Below the pieces are notes generated by a model. It was not told the DNA's origin, searched no databases, and worked only from the letters and a program-made list of their open reading frames with translations. Below, one piece after another: positions 33,877 through 41,602 of a stretch of DNA of 59,606 bases. The translations under genes and the position numbers were made by a program. Origin of the DNA: Ignavibacteria bacterium (lineage in GTDB: Bacteria; Bacteroidota; Ignavibacteria; Kapaibacteriales; UBA961); the NCBI GenBank assembly GCA_947491315.1, contig CANLII010000013.1, positions 1 to 59,606 of the forward strand. The letters run 5' to 3'. Each line of letters begins with the position of its first letter. The first letter of the stretch is position 1.

Positions 33877-35103
33877 ATGAAAATCTCTATCCTGACATAC
33901 ATCTTCTTTCTCTCACTATGTATTTCTGTGCAAGCACAACAGGAACATACTCAAGTGGAGAAACCTCAGAAATTAAAAAGAAGAGACGCAAAAGGCGTGG
34001 AAGATTTACAGTTAAAACCTGAGGAAATCACTCATATCAATTTCAGTCGAAGAAGATTAACGGAATTTCCAATCGATCTTTTGAAATGTACGAACATAGA
34101 AGAATTGACTCTTTCTTTCAATGAAATCCCGACAATACCAAATGGTATTTCTTCATTGAAAAAGTTGAAAAGACTACTAATATCAAATAATAAAATTTCT
34201 GATATTCCGGCGGGCATCAACAGTTTGCCTGAATTGGAATTATTGGATATATCTACTAATCCTATAAGTTCCTTACCGGATTTTTCAGGAATGCAGAATC
34301 TGAAGGTTTTGAATATTTCAGCTTTGCAGCTTACAAGCATTCCAAAGACAATCCTAGGATTGGAATCGTTGAATGAATTAAATATCTCAAATCTACAATT
34401 GACTTCATTTCCAGACTTGTCCCAATTGAAAAATTTGCATTCGCTTGGTATAGATGGTAGTCGATTAAATGAACTACCCGCAGGAATTGAAAAACTTATA
34501 TTACTGCGAACATTTTCTGCTTCAAATAATGAATTGACAACAATTCCCAAGGCATTATTGGAATTACCCTCATTGCGAAATTTGACATTGTCAAAAAACA
34601 AGATCAATACTTTGCCGGCTGAGATTACAAATTCAAAGACCCTCTTTTCAATTGATTTATCCGCCAATAAATTGACTACCGTACCAAAAGAATTATTCTC
34701 ACTCATCAGACTTCAGAATTTAAATCTCTCCGAAAATCTAATCAAGTCTTTACCGATTGATATACCTGAGAATACGATTATGAGAGAACTTGATTTATCA
34801 TATAATGCCTTGACTCAACTACCATCTTCATTATGGAAATGTCAAAAGCTCACAGTGTTATCGGTCGACAATAATTTACTCACTACATTACCAAATGGAA
34901 TATCTGCATTGAAGGATCTCAGTACATTACATATTGGGAAGAATCCTTTTGAATCCATTCCAATCAAGGAAATCATGCTGATTCCTACATTGAGAGATAT
35001 CGGTATAATGAGTAGAAAAGATTTGGAAAAGAGAAGAGAGGAAGGGAAATCTCAAAAATCTAAAGAGGCCAATCAAAAGCCGGAGTTGAAGAATGACAAA
35101 TAA
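33877..35103 (+). CDS. Secreted leucine-rich repeat protein
   Basis: A 408-residue protein with a signal peptide (SILTYIFFLSLCISVQAQ) and about 14 leucine-rich repeats of about 23 residues from residue 45 to 375 (for example LKRLLISNNKISDIPAGI, LRNLTLSKNKINTLPAEI, LQNLNLSENLIKSLPIDI, LTVLSVDNNLLTTLPNGI). The repeats are of the bacterial plant-like type with LxxLPxxI ends. The tail is Lys/Glu-rich with no T9SS sorting domain or lipobox, so it should be periplasmic. A protein-binding role is inferred. It overlaps the LolA-like gene by 11 nt, which suggests coupled expression. Confidence 0.9.
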   Translation: MKISILTYIFFLSLCISVQAQQEHTQVEKPQKLKRRDAKGVEDLQLKPEEITHINFSRRRLTEFPIDLLKCTNIEELTLSFNEIPTIPNGISSLKKLKRLLISNNKISDIPAGINSLPELELLDISTNPISSLPDFSGMQNLKVLNISALQLTSIPKTILGLESLNELNISNLQLTSFPDLSQLKNLHSLGIDGSRLNELPAGIEKLILLRTFSASNNELTTIPKALLELPSLRNLTLSKNKINTLPAEITNSKTLFSIDLSANKLTTVPKELFSLIRLQNLNLSENLIKSLPIDIPENTIMRELDLSYNALTQLPSSLWKCQKLTVLSVDNNLLTTLPNGISALKDLSTLHIGKNPFESIPIKEIMLIPTLRDIGIMSRKDLEKRREEGKSQKSKEANQKPELKNDK

Positions 35104-35716
35104 ATTGATTTTTCTTTTATTCGGCATGGTTCTTCTTTTTACTTCTGAACTTTATAGTCAGGACAAAAAAAACGAACTTTTTGCTCAGCTACGAAAGCGT
35201 TATGGCAATATGAATTCGCTTGAAGCAAGATTCGTAGGTATTGAGCCAATATCAGGAATCACAGGTACGCTAAAGGCTATGCGTTCAGGAAAATACATAT
35301 TGGATTTGAATGATAGAAAAATCATATGTGATGGCCACACGGTTTGGAATTATCATTCCGCCAGAAAAAATGTGACCATCAATGAAATTAAGAGCAGGCC
35401 ATCAAGTTCTCTTGATATCGTGCTCTTTAATTTTCTCTATAATTATCAACCAAAAGAATTGCATGATTTCTCGATTGGAAATGTCTCGCATCATGGATTG
35501 GAGTTGATTCCCAAGAATGGAAAGTCTGCATTGGGTATAAAATCACTCACAATTTATGTTAAGAAAGGCAGCTCGGAAATCAGGCGTATATCAGCCGTGG
35601 ATGGAAATCAAAAACAAGTGTGGGATTTGGAGGCATTGAAGATAAACGGTGGAATCACCGATGCTCATTTTACTTTCATTCCCCCGAAAGATGCTGAGAT
35701 TATAGACTTGCGATAG
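35093..35716 (+). CDS. LolA-like outer membrane lipoprotein carrier
   Basis: A 207-residue periplasmic protein: signal peptide (LIFLLFGMVLLFTSELYSQ), then RKRYGNMNSLEARFVGIEP, SGTLK-type ITGTLKAMRSGKYILDL, ICDGHTVWNYHSARKNVTI, LSVDP-like region and DAHFTFIPPKDAEIIDLR at the end. This order (self-explanatory SxxGxLxxxxPGKxRxxY / DGxxxWxYxPxxxxV / FxFxPPxGxxVI) is that of LolA and its relatives, which carry lipoproteins from LolCDE to the outer membrane. Overlap with the secreted LRR gene by 11 nt; terminator directly after. Confidence 0.85.
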   Translation: MTNKLIFLLFGMVLLFTSELYSQDKKNELFAQLRKRYGNMNSLEARFVGIEPISGITGTLKAMRSGKYILDLNDRKIICDGHTVWNYHSARKNVTINEIKSRPSSSLDIVLFNFLYNYQPKELHDFSIGNVSHHGLELIPKNGKSALGIKSLTIYVKKGSSEIRRISAVDGNQKQVWDLEALKINGGITDAHFTFIPPKDAEIIDLR

Positions 35717-35718
35717 AG

Positions 35719-35742
35719 AAAGGGACCTACAGTCCCTTTTCG
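35719..35742. terminator. Terminator between the LolA-like gene and mazG
   Basis: Stem AAAGGGAC (35719-35726) and GTCCCTTT (35732-35739) around CTACA, followed by TT. The right half overlaps the last codons of the convergent mazG gene, so it can act mainly on the + strand. Confidence 0.7.
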
Positions 35743-36542
35743 TTTGCCTTCACTTCATTCCAGAGATCATCCATCTCTTGCAAGGTCATGTCCTTTAAAT
35801 GCCTACCTTGCTTCTGTGCCATTTGCTCGATGATCATGAATCGTTTTTTGAATTTATTTGATGTCTTTTGTAATGCATCTTCAGCGATTATTGAACGGAA
35901 TCTTGCGGCATTAACAATAGAAAATAGGACATCGCCCAATTCATCGGTAATGCGTTCTGGATTTCCTTGTTCCAGTTCAACACGCAACTCTTGCAATTCC
36001 TCATCGACTTTATTCCAGACATCTGATTCATTATCCCAATCAAATCCAACATTGGCTGCTTTTTCTTGTATTCTTTGCGCGCGAATCAGAGCAGGCAATG
36101 CATTCGGCACTCCTTCCAATGCTGAGGATCTTCCCTCTTGCATTTTGAGTTCTTCCCAATTCTTCCGTACTGTTTCTTCATCTTCAGCATTTGTATCTCC
36201 AAATACATGAGGATGACGATGAATCAATTTGGATTGAACTTTCTTCATCACATCGATGATGGAAAATGATCCTCTTTGTTCGGCAATCACCGAATGCATG
36301 AGAATATGCAGAAACAGATCCCCGAGTTCCTTCGCAAATTCCTCATCATCACCTGTTGCAATCGCATCAATCATTTCATATGCTTCTTCGATGAACAAGT
36401 GCGAAATGGATTCATGAGTTTGCTTGCGATCCCATGGACATTCAAGTCGTAAAACTTGTACAAGCTTTACAAATGATTCGAATTGATCCTTAATAGATTC
36501 AGGATTGTCAGGAATTGGAATTGGAATCGGTTGTGTTGACAT
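35727..36542 (-). CDS. mazG: Nucleoside triphosphate pyrophosphohydrolase MazG
   Basis: Tandem-domain MazG of 271 residues, hydrolysing (d)NTPs to NMPs and pyrophosphate. Domain 1 (about 25-110) has FIEEAYEMIDAI and the ELGDLFLHILMH helix supplying the E-x2-E...E-x2-D magnesium site. Domain 2 (about 160-260) has KVDEELQELRVEL and DELGDVLFSIVNAARF. WDRKQTHESISHLF is the usual linker before domain 1. It is the last gene of the pyrH-frr-mazG run. Confidence 0.94.
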   Translation of the reverse strand: MSTQPIPIPIPDNPESIKDQFESFVKLVQVLRLECPWDRKQTHESISHLFIEEAYEMIDAIATGDDEEFAKELGDLFLHILMHSVIAEQRGSFSIIDVMKKVQSKLIHRHPHVFGDTNAEDEETVRKNWEELKMQEGRSSALEGVPNALPALIRAQRIQEKAANVGFDWDNESDVWNKVDEELQELRVELEQGNPERITDELGDVLFSIVNAARFRSIIAEDALQKTSNKFKKRFMIIEQMAQKQGRHLKDMTLQEMDDLWNEVKANEKGL

Positions 36543-36548
36543 GGATGA

Positions 36549-37109
36549 TCAATCTTCAAGAATTTCTTTTTCTTTCTTGACCATGATTGCATCTATGTCT
36601 TTCACATATTTATCGGTCAATTTTTGAATTTCATCCTCACCGCGTTTTCTGTCATCTTCTGAAAAGTGTTCTTTCTTCTCAGCCACTTTCAATTCTTCCA
36701 TATGATCACGGCGGATATTGCGAACACCAACTTTACCTTCTTCTGCGAATTTCTTACAGAGTTTCACAAATTCCTTTCTTCGTTCTTCGGTGAGTGGTGG
36801 AATCGGAACTCTGATGACTGATCCATCATTTGAAGGATTCAAACCAAGACCTGAAGTAAGAATAGCCTTTTCAATAGCAGATAGCGTACCTTTATCCCAT
36901 GGTTGAATCAAGATTGTTCTTGCATCAGGAACTGACAAATTTCCAACTTGAGCAAGAGGAGTTGCAGTACCATAATAATCAACTTTCACATTGTCAAGCA
37001 AAGTAACTGAAGCTCTGCCCGTGCGAACTTTTGAGATATATTGACCTGCATGTTCAACGGCTATAGCCATTGCATTACCCGCTTCTTTGACGACATCATT
37101 AACCGGCAT
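36549..37109 (-). CDS. frr: Ribosome recycling factor
   Basis: A 186-residue RRF that, with EF-G, splits post-termination ribosomes. The three-helix-bundle sequence is typical: KVRTGRASVTLLDNVKVDYYG, TPLAQVGNLSVPDARTILIQ, PWDKGTLSAIEKAI, IRVPIPPLTEERRKEFVK, VRNIRRDHMEELK. The start at 37109 follows GAGGA at 9 nt; the longer ORF would overlap pyrH and is rejected. It is directly downstream of pyrH. Confidence 0.96.
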   Translation of the reverse strand: MPVNDVVKEAGNAMAIAVEHAGQYISKVRTGRASVTLLDNVKVDYYGTATPLAQVGNLSVPDARTILIQPWDKGTLSAIEKAILTSGLGLNPSNDGSVIRVPIPPLTEERRKEFVKLCKKFAEEGKVGVRNIRRDHMEELKVAEKKEHFSEDDRKRGEDEIQKLTDKYVKDIDAIMVKKEKEILED

Positions 37110-37128
37110 AATAAAATCCTCGATAGAT

Positions 37129-37845
37129 TTAATGTTGTACGATTGTGGCGATGCTTTCACCCATAATTAACTTTTCCAAATTACCTGCTTCATTCATGTT
37201 GAACACGAGAATTGGCAATCCATTATCTTGACACAGTGCAATCGCTGTTGCATCCATTACCTTTAGACCTTTCAGCAATACCTCTTGATAAGACACTGAA
37301 TCATAACGTTTAGCAAGAGGATTTTTCTCAGGATCATCATCATATACACCATCGACTCTTGTGCCTTTGATAATGACATCTGCTTCCATTTCAATGGCGC
37401 GCAATGCGGCGGCGGAATCTGTGGTGAAATATGGATTTCCTGTTCCTGCTCCAAAAAGTACGACTCGTTTTTTCTCAAGATGTCTGATTGCTCTTCTTTT
37501 GATGTAAGGCTCTGCAATTTGTTGCATGTGAATTGCCGTTTGTAGTCTCGTTGGCAATCCTTCTTCTTCCAATGCGTTTTGAAATGCTATGCAATTGATA
37601 ACTGTGGCTAGCATACCCATATAATCACCTGAGACTTTATCAATCCCTTGCTGGGCGGCTTGTTCACCACGAATAAAATTTCCACCACCAATCACAATTC
37701 CAATTTCAACACCAAGATGATATACTGTAGCAACATCTTTGGCATATTGTTTCAAAATGGAGGATGAAAGTCCAAATTGTTGATTGCCCATTAAGGATTC
37801 TCCGCTCAATTTGAGCAGTATGCGTTTAAAGCACGGACTTTGCAT
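37129..37845 (-). CDS. pyrH: UMP kinase
   Basis: Bacterial-type (amino acid kinase fold) uridylate kinase of 238 residues, making UDP from UMP. Motifs: [93 protein letters not shown] and [18 protein letters not shown]. It has the best Shine-Dalgarno sequence of the window, AAGGAGG 6 nt before the ATG. A terminator separates it from tsf; frr follows after 19 nt. Confidence 0.97.
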   Translation of the reverse strand: MQSPCFKRILLKLSGESLMGNQQFGLSSSILKQYAKDVATVYHLGVEIGIVIGGGNFIRGEQAAQQGIDKVSGDYMGMLATVINCIAFQNALEEEGLPTRLQTAIHMQQIAEPYIKRRAIRHLEKKRVVLFGAGTGNPYFTTDSAAALRAIEMEADVIIKGTRVDGVYDDDPEKNPLAKRYDSVSYQEVLLKGLKVMDATAIALCQDNGLPILVFNMNEAGNLEKLIMGESIATIVQH

Positions 37846-37866
37846 GGATTCCTCCTTGAACGGATA

Positions 37867-37905
37867 TAAAAAAGCGGCAAAAATTTACAAAAAATTCATG
37901 CCGCT
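37867..37905 (-). terminator. Rho-independent terminator after tsf
   Basis: On the - strand AGCGGCA (37899-37905) pairs with TGCCGCT (37873-37879), with an A/T inner stem, followed by TTTTTTAT. It lies 27 nt past the tsf stop and just before pyrH, dividing the ribosomal operon from pyrH-frr-mazG. Confidence 0.85.
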
Positions 37906-37931
37906 ACTGGTTTCGTGGACAATGAATTACA

Positions 37932-38783
37932 TTATTCGCCAAGAAAATATCTGCGGAAGCTTATAATATTTACAGACTCTCCTGTCAATTTGCCAATTTC
38001 AGTCAGAATGTCTTTGACAGTTTTTTTGCTATCCTTCACAAAGCTTTGTTCAAGCAAACATTGTTCTTGATAGAACTTTTCGATTTGTCCTTTTGCGATT
38101 CGATCGGCAATCTCAGGTGTTTTTCCTTCTTGGATTGCTTTGTCGCGGTAGATTACAAGCTCTTTTTCCAGTGCATCTGTTTGTACATCTTCCCGCTTCA
38201 CATAAGAAGGGTTCATAGCTGCAATCTGCATTGCCACATCACGAAGAAGAGCTTTTACTTCATCTGCAGCAGTCATTATATTGGTTTCAAGAAGAACGCC
38301 AAGTCTATTGCCAGCATGAATATACTCTGCAACAAACCCATTTGCTTGAATGATTTCAAAGCGCTTCAAACCAATTTTCTCGCTGAATTTTGCAAGAATT
38401 TCATTGTGAAGATCACCGAAAGTTTTATCACCGATATTGATAGCCATCAAAGATTCTTGATCTTTTGCACCGCTGTTCAGTAATACATTTGCCAATTCAT
38501 CGGCATATTTTACAAATTCTTCATTGCGCGCAACAAAGTCAGTTTCACAATTGACTTCAAGAATAATACTCTTAGATCCATCAGCGGATGTTCTCGCAAT
38601 GACAATACCTTCATTTGCAGAGCGATCCGCACGCTTTGCTGCAGAGGCAGCGCCACGCTTGCGAAGAATTTCAATCGCTTCTTGCATGTCGCCCTGTGCT
38701 TCATCGAGTGCTTTTTTACAATCAGCCATACCTGCACCGGTTTTATCGCGCAGGTCTTTAACCATTAGTGGTGTTATTGACAT
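37932..38783 (-). CDS. tsf: Elongation factor Ts
   Basis: Guanine nucleotide exchange factor for EF-Tu, 283 residues. The N-terminal UBA-like domain reads VKDLRDKTGAGMADCKKALD and GDMQEAIEILRKRGAASAAK; the core contains EGIVIART, LEVNCETDFVARNEEF and DVAMQIAAMNPSYVKRED, and the C-terminal part has LLEQSFVKDSKKTVKDIL. It follows rpsB by 38 nt as usual. Confidence 0.97.
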   Translation of the reverse strand: MSITPLMVKDLRDKTGAGMADCKKALDEAQGDMQEAIEILRKRGAASAAKRADRSANEGIVIARTSADGSKSIILEVNCETDFVARNEEFVKYADELANVLLNSGAKDQESLMAINIGDKTFGDLHNEILAKFSEKIGLKRFEIIQANGFVAEYIHAGNRLGVLLETNIMTAADEVKALLRDVAMQIAAMNPSYVKREDVQTDALEKELVIYRDKAIQEGKTPEIADRIAKGQIEKFYQEQCLLEQSFVKDSKKTVKDILTEIGKLTGESVNIISFRRYFLGE

Positions 38784-38821
38784 TGTATCTATTTCCTTAA
38801 TTCATGATTGATGTTGTATGA

Positions 38822-39664
38822 TTAAGCTTTAGCAGGTGCATCACCTGTGAATCTTGGCGCTTCATCATCTTTCCTGCGACGGGGACGCAATTTGCGTGAA
38901 CCTTTGCCATCATCTTCTGATTCATTCTCTTTTGCACCACGATCTCCTGAAACACCTGCTTCAGAAGCTTTTTGCTTTGCGATTTCACGACCAGATAGTA
39001 TTGATTCTGCAAGAGTTTCTGCAACGAGTTCAATCGTGCGGATTGAATCATCATTTGCAGGAATCGGGTAGTTTACTGTATCTGGGTCGCAATTGGTATC
39101 AACCATTCCAATCACAGGAATGCCGAGTTTTTTTGCTTCTTGAATTGCGATATGTTCTTTTTTTACATCCACTACAAAGATTGCACCTGGGATGCGTGTC
39201 ATCTCTTCGATACCACCGAAAACGCGACGCAAACGCTCACGCTCACGATTGAGCATTAAGCGCTCTTTCTTTGTGAATTTTCCAAATGTACCATCAGCTT
39301 CCATCTTATCAATCAATGCAAGACGCTTGATTGACTTACGAATAGTTGAGAAATTGGTGAGCATTCCACCCAACCAACGCTCTGATACATAATATGCTCC
39401 GCAACGCTTTGCGGCATTTTGAATAGCTTCTTTTGCTTGATTTTTCGTACCAACGAAAAGCACAACCTTACCTTGACTTGCAGCATCATGAGCTGCTTCT
39501 GAGGCAATGTCTAATAGTATTTTTGTCTTACGAAGATCAATGATGTGAATTCCATTGCGCTCTGTATAAATAAACTTGCGCATTTTTGGATTCCAACGGC
39601 GGGTAAGGTGACCAAAATGGGCACCTGATTCGAGAAGAGCCTCGACTGTTGTTTCCTTTGCCAT
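38822..39664 (-). CDS. rpsB: 30S ribosomal protein S2
   Basis: Ribosomal protein of 280 residues. Typical segments are LLESGAHFGHLTRRWNPKM, YTERNGIHIIDLRKT, VLFVGTKNQAKEAI, RWLGGMLTNFSTIRKSI, FVVDVKKEHIAIQEAKKLGI, and GMVDTNCDPDTVNYPIPAND. The C-terminal about 45 residues are a charged extension (GAKENESEDDGKGSRKL and following Arg/Lys-rich part). AGGAG lies 7 nt before the ATG. A 195-nt structured leader precedes it. Confidence 0.97.
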   Translation of the reverse strand: MAKETTVEALLESGAHFGHLTRRWNPKMRKFIYTERNGIHIIDLRKTKILLDIASEAAHDAASQGKVVLFVGTKNQAKEAIQNAAKRCGAYYVSERWLGGMLTNFSTIRKSIKRLALIDKMEADGTFGKFTKKERLMLNRERERLRRVFGGIEEMTRIPGAIFVVDVKKEHIAIQEAKKLGIPVIGMVDTNCDPDTVNYPIPANDDSIRTIELVAETLAESILSGREIAKQKASEAGVSGDRGAKENESEDDGKGSRKLRPRRRKDDEAPRFTGDAPAKA

Positions 39665-39859
39665 GTGGCAACTCCTAATGTATTAGTTGATACTACTGCT
39701 TTGATCACCTTGAATTTCCAACCTAGAAAGGCCACGAGGAAATACAATCACAAAGCATGTTTAATTGTGAAAATGGTTGAAAGAACCATTTTCCTGAAGA
39801 ATGCAAAGACCTCAGCCACGATTTGAGGTGAGGTCCAATGCAAACAATGTCTTGTCAGA
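39665..39859 (-). promoter_or_regulatory. Structured leader between rpsI and rpsB
   Basis: This 195-nt gap inside the ribosomal protein operon contains three inverted repeats (plus-strand coordinates): GACCTCA/TGAGGTC (39809-39815 with 39830-39836); GAAAATGGTT/AACCATTTTC (39770-39779 with 39785-39794, 5-nt loop); and TCACAA/TTGTGA (39749-39754 with 39766-39771). The last two share bases 39770-39771, so they can compete. No T run follows them, so they are not a standard terminator. An autoregulatory S2-binding or attenuation site is plausible but unproven; an rpsB leader is known in gammaproteobacteria. Confidence 0.45.
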
Positions 39860-40246
39860 TTAGCGTTTTGAGAACTGGAAGCGCTTACGAGCTTTCTTTT
39901 GTCCATACTTCTTACGCTCAACCATTCTTGGATCTCTTGTAAGATATCCTGCTGAATGCATTTGAGGACGAAGCTCGCCATCAAAATCCACCAAAGCGCG
40001 GGCTACACCGAGACGAATTGCTCCGGCTTGACCGCTCTTCCCACCGCCAGTCGCTTTGATGAAAATATCAAACTTGCCTTCAAGATTCGATGTCTCCAAA
40101 GGACGCAATGCCTCGCGACGATACACTTCAACGGGGAAATATACCTCGATCGGACTCTTATTTACAATAACTTTACCGGAACCTGGCAATAAACGCACTT
40201 GCGCAACTGCTGTCTTACGACGACCGGTAGCTGTGATATTCTTCAT
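39860..40246 (-). CDS. rpsI: 30S ribosomal protein S9
   Basis: Ribosomal protein of 128 residues, normal length. Motifs: ATGRRKTAVAQVRLLPGSGK, FIKATGGGKSGQAGAIRLG, VARALVDFD and the C-terminal YGQKKARKRFQFSKR, whose last residues reach the P-site tRNA. It follows rplM by 12 nt. Confidence 0.97.
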   Translation of the reverse strand: MKNITATGRRKTAVAQVRLLPGSGKVIVNKSPIEVYFPVEVYRREALRPLETSNLEGKFDIFIKATGGGKSGQAGAIRLGVARALVDFDGELRPQMHSAGYLTRDPRMVERKKYGQKKARKRFQFSKR

Positions 40247-40258
40247 GGATTTTTCCGT

Positions 40259-40717
40259 TTATTCTGCGCTGTATGAAAGTTTAAGTTCAGTGGGCTCCTG
40301 TGCTGCATGCGGATGCTCAGGACCTGCATACACTTTCAATTTTTTGCCCATTTTACGACCAAGTGAATTTTTCGGAAGCATACCCTTGACTGCAAGTTCA
40401 ATGACTTCTTCAGGCTTGCTCTTCACAAGATCTTTGAAAGAGCGATAACGATCACCACCCGGATAACCGGTATAATGGAAATACTCTTTATTTTCTTCAC
40501 GCTTGCCTTTTACGCGAATTTTGGAAGCATTGACCACAATCACAAAATCACCACAATCGACATGGGGAGTGAAATCCGGCTTATGCTTGCCTCTGATCAA
40601 ATATGCAACTTGTGATGCCAAACGACCCAATGTTAAACCGTCGGCATCTACTACATGCCATTTAGCTTGAACATCCTGTTCGCGTATAGACTTTGTGATT
40701 TTGGCGAATGATAACAC
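40259..40717 (-). CDS. rplM: 50S ribosomal protein L13
   Basis: Ribosomal protein of 152 residues with WHVVDADGLTLGRLASQVAY, LIRGKHKPDFTPHVDCGDFV, VVNASKIRVKGKREENKEY, HYTGYPGG and AVKGMLPKNSLGRKMGKKLK. The start is taken as GTG at 40717, which has GAGG at 8 nt; a TTG two codons upstream (40723) is possible but would sit too close to the Shine-Dalgarno sequence. It is the first gene of rplM-rpsI-rpsB-tsf. Confidence 0.95.
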   Translation of the reverse strand: MLSFAKITKSIREQDVQAKWHVVDADGLTLGRLASQVAYLIRGKHKPDFTPHVDCGDFVIVVNASKIRVKGKREENKEYFHYTGYPGGDRYRSFKDLVKSKPEEVIELAVKGMLPKNSLGRKMGKKLKVYAGPEHPHAAQEPTELKLSYSAE

Positions 40718-40758
40718 AATCAAATCCTCGATGAAAAAAGAGATTCAAATAGAACTTG

Positions 40759-40789
40759 CAAAGATAGCTTATCGCTAGTTTTCCACAAA
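40759..40789 (-). promoter_or_regulatory. Bacteroidota-type promoter of the rplM operon
   Basis: On the - strand TTTG (40786-40789), exactly 19 nt, then TATCTTTG (40759-40766), a full match to TTTG-N19-TAnnTTTG. The leader to rplM is about 35 nt. This is the clearest promoter in the window and a lineage marker. Confidence 0.75.
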
Positions 40790-40816
40790 GAAAAATTTTG
40801 CACATGCTTATCCACA

Positions 40817-41602
40817 TCATTGATTTCTTTGTCTAGCAGCATGTAAAATGATGGCCGAACTCGATGAAACATTCAAAGATTTTACACGGGAATTCATAGG
40901 AATATGGATTATTTTGTCAGAAATCGCCAATATATTGTCGTCAATTCCATTTCCTTCGCTTCCCAATACTATAATGAAGTCTTGTGGAAACACATAGTCA
41001 TACAATGACACAGAATGTGAATTTATCTCTGCCGATATGATTGTTAGCCCTTTTTCGGACTTCATTTGCTCGAGATCTTGCTTCAGATTTTGTGAAAACC
41101 CACATTTGGCGAATGCAATTGAACCCATGGAAACACGAATGGATCTTCTCAAATACGGTGAACTCGTGGTAGAATCAGTTATGATGGATTCAAATCCCAA
41201 ACCAATTGCATTTCGAATAATTCCACCCACATTATCGGAATTAACAATGCCATTGAGAGCAATGATAGGACTTTTCAATGAGTGCATATCATATGGTGGC
41301 GGAGTATGCGCAATGCTCATCATCGGGCTATGGAGATTAATACCAACGAGTGCATCCATTTCTTTTTTGGGCATGATGAGAATATGCTCATCGGATAATC
41401 TGCTTTTTATCAATGCTTCATGTTTTAAGAACAGATCTTCGGTCAGAAGAATGGATGCAATGCTCATTCCACTTTCTAAAACAGTCAATGTGATTTTCTC
41501 GCCATCTGTCAAAAACGCATTTGAGGAGGTATGGAGAGTTTGTGCATGGCGCAAATCTCTATACATATCAAGAAGCGGATTATGTAAATCATAAGACATC
41601 AT
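40817..41602 (-). CDS. SpoU/TrmH-family RNA 2'-O-methyltransferase
   Basis: A SPOUT-class methyltransferase of 261 residues. The three SpoU motifs are present: NSDNVGGIIRNAIGLGFESI, IIVLGSEGNGIDDNIL and IPMNSRVKSLNVSSSSAI. The N-terminal about 100 residues form a small substrate-binding domain. It transfers a methyl group from SAM to ribose in tRNA or rRNA; the exact target cannot be assigned. The start overlaps the serS stop by one base, so the two are coupled. It is separated from the ribosomal operon by the rplM promoter. Confidence 0.92.
   Translation of the reverse strand: MMSYDLHNPLLDMYRDLRHAQTLHTSSNAFLTDGEKITLTVLESGMSIASILLTEDLFLKHEALIKSRLSDEHILIMPKKEMDALVGINLHSPMMSIAHTPPPYDMHSLKSPIIALNGIVNSDNVGGIIRNAIGLGFESIITDSTTSSPYLRRSIRVSMGSIAFAKCGFSQNLKQDLEQMKSEKGLTIISAEINSHSVSLYDYVFPQDFIIVLGSEGNGIDDNILAISDKIIHIPMNSRVKSLNVSSSSAIILHAARQRNQ

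Noticed and set aside
34032-34706. 224-codon open frame on the - strand inside the leucine-rich repeat gene
   Set aside because: Periodic codon use of the LRR repeats keeps the opposite frame open; the + strand protein is clearly real and the antisense product has no family features.
33877-35103. Repeats in the LRR gene as a possible DNA repeat or CRISPR-like array
   Set aside because: The periodicity of about 69 nt comes from protein repeats with diverged DNA; there are no constant repeats or unique spacers. No CRISPR array was seen anywhere in the window.
35788-36210. 140-codon + strand open frame opposite mazG
   Set aside because: Antisense shadow; Ser/Cys-rich product without family features.
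38046-38483. 145-codon + strand open frame opposite tsf
   Set aside because: Antisense of a conserved elongation factor gene; Cys/Phe-rich shadow translation.
41037-41594. 185-codon + strand open frame opposite the SpoU methyltransferase
   Set aside because: It mirrors a well-conserved coding region on the other strand; no ribosome-binding site or domain.
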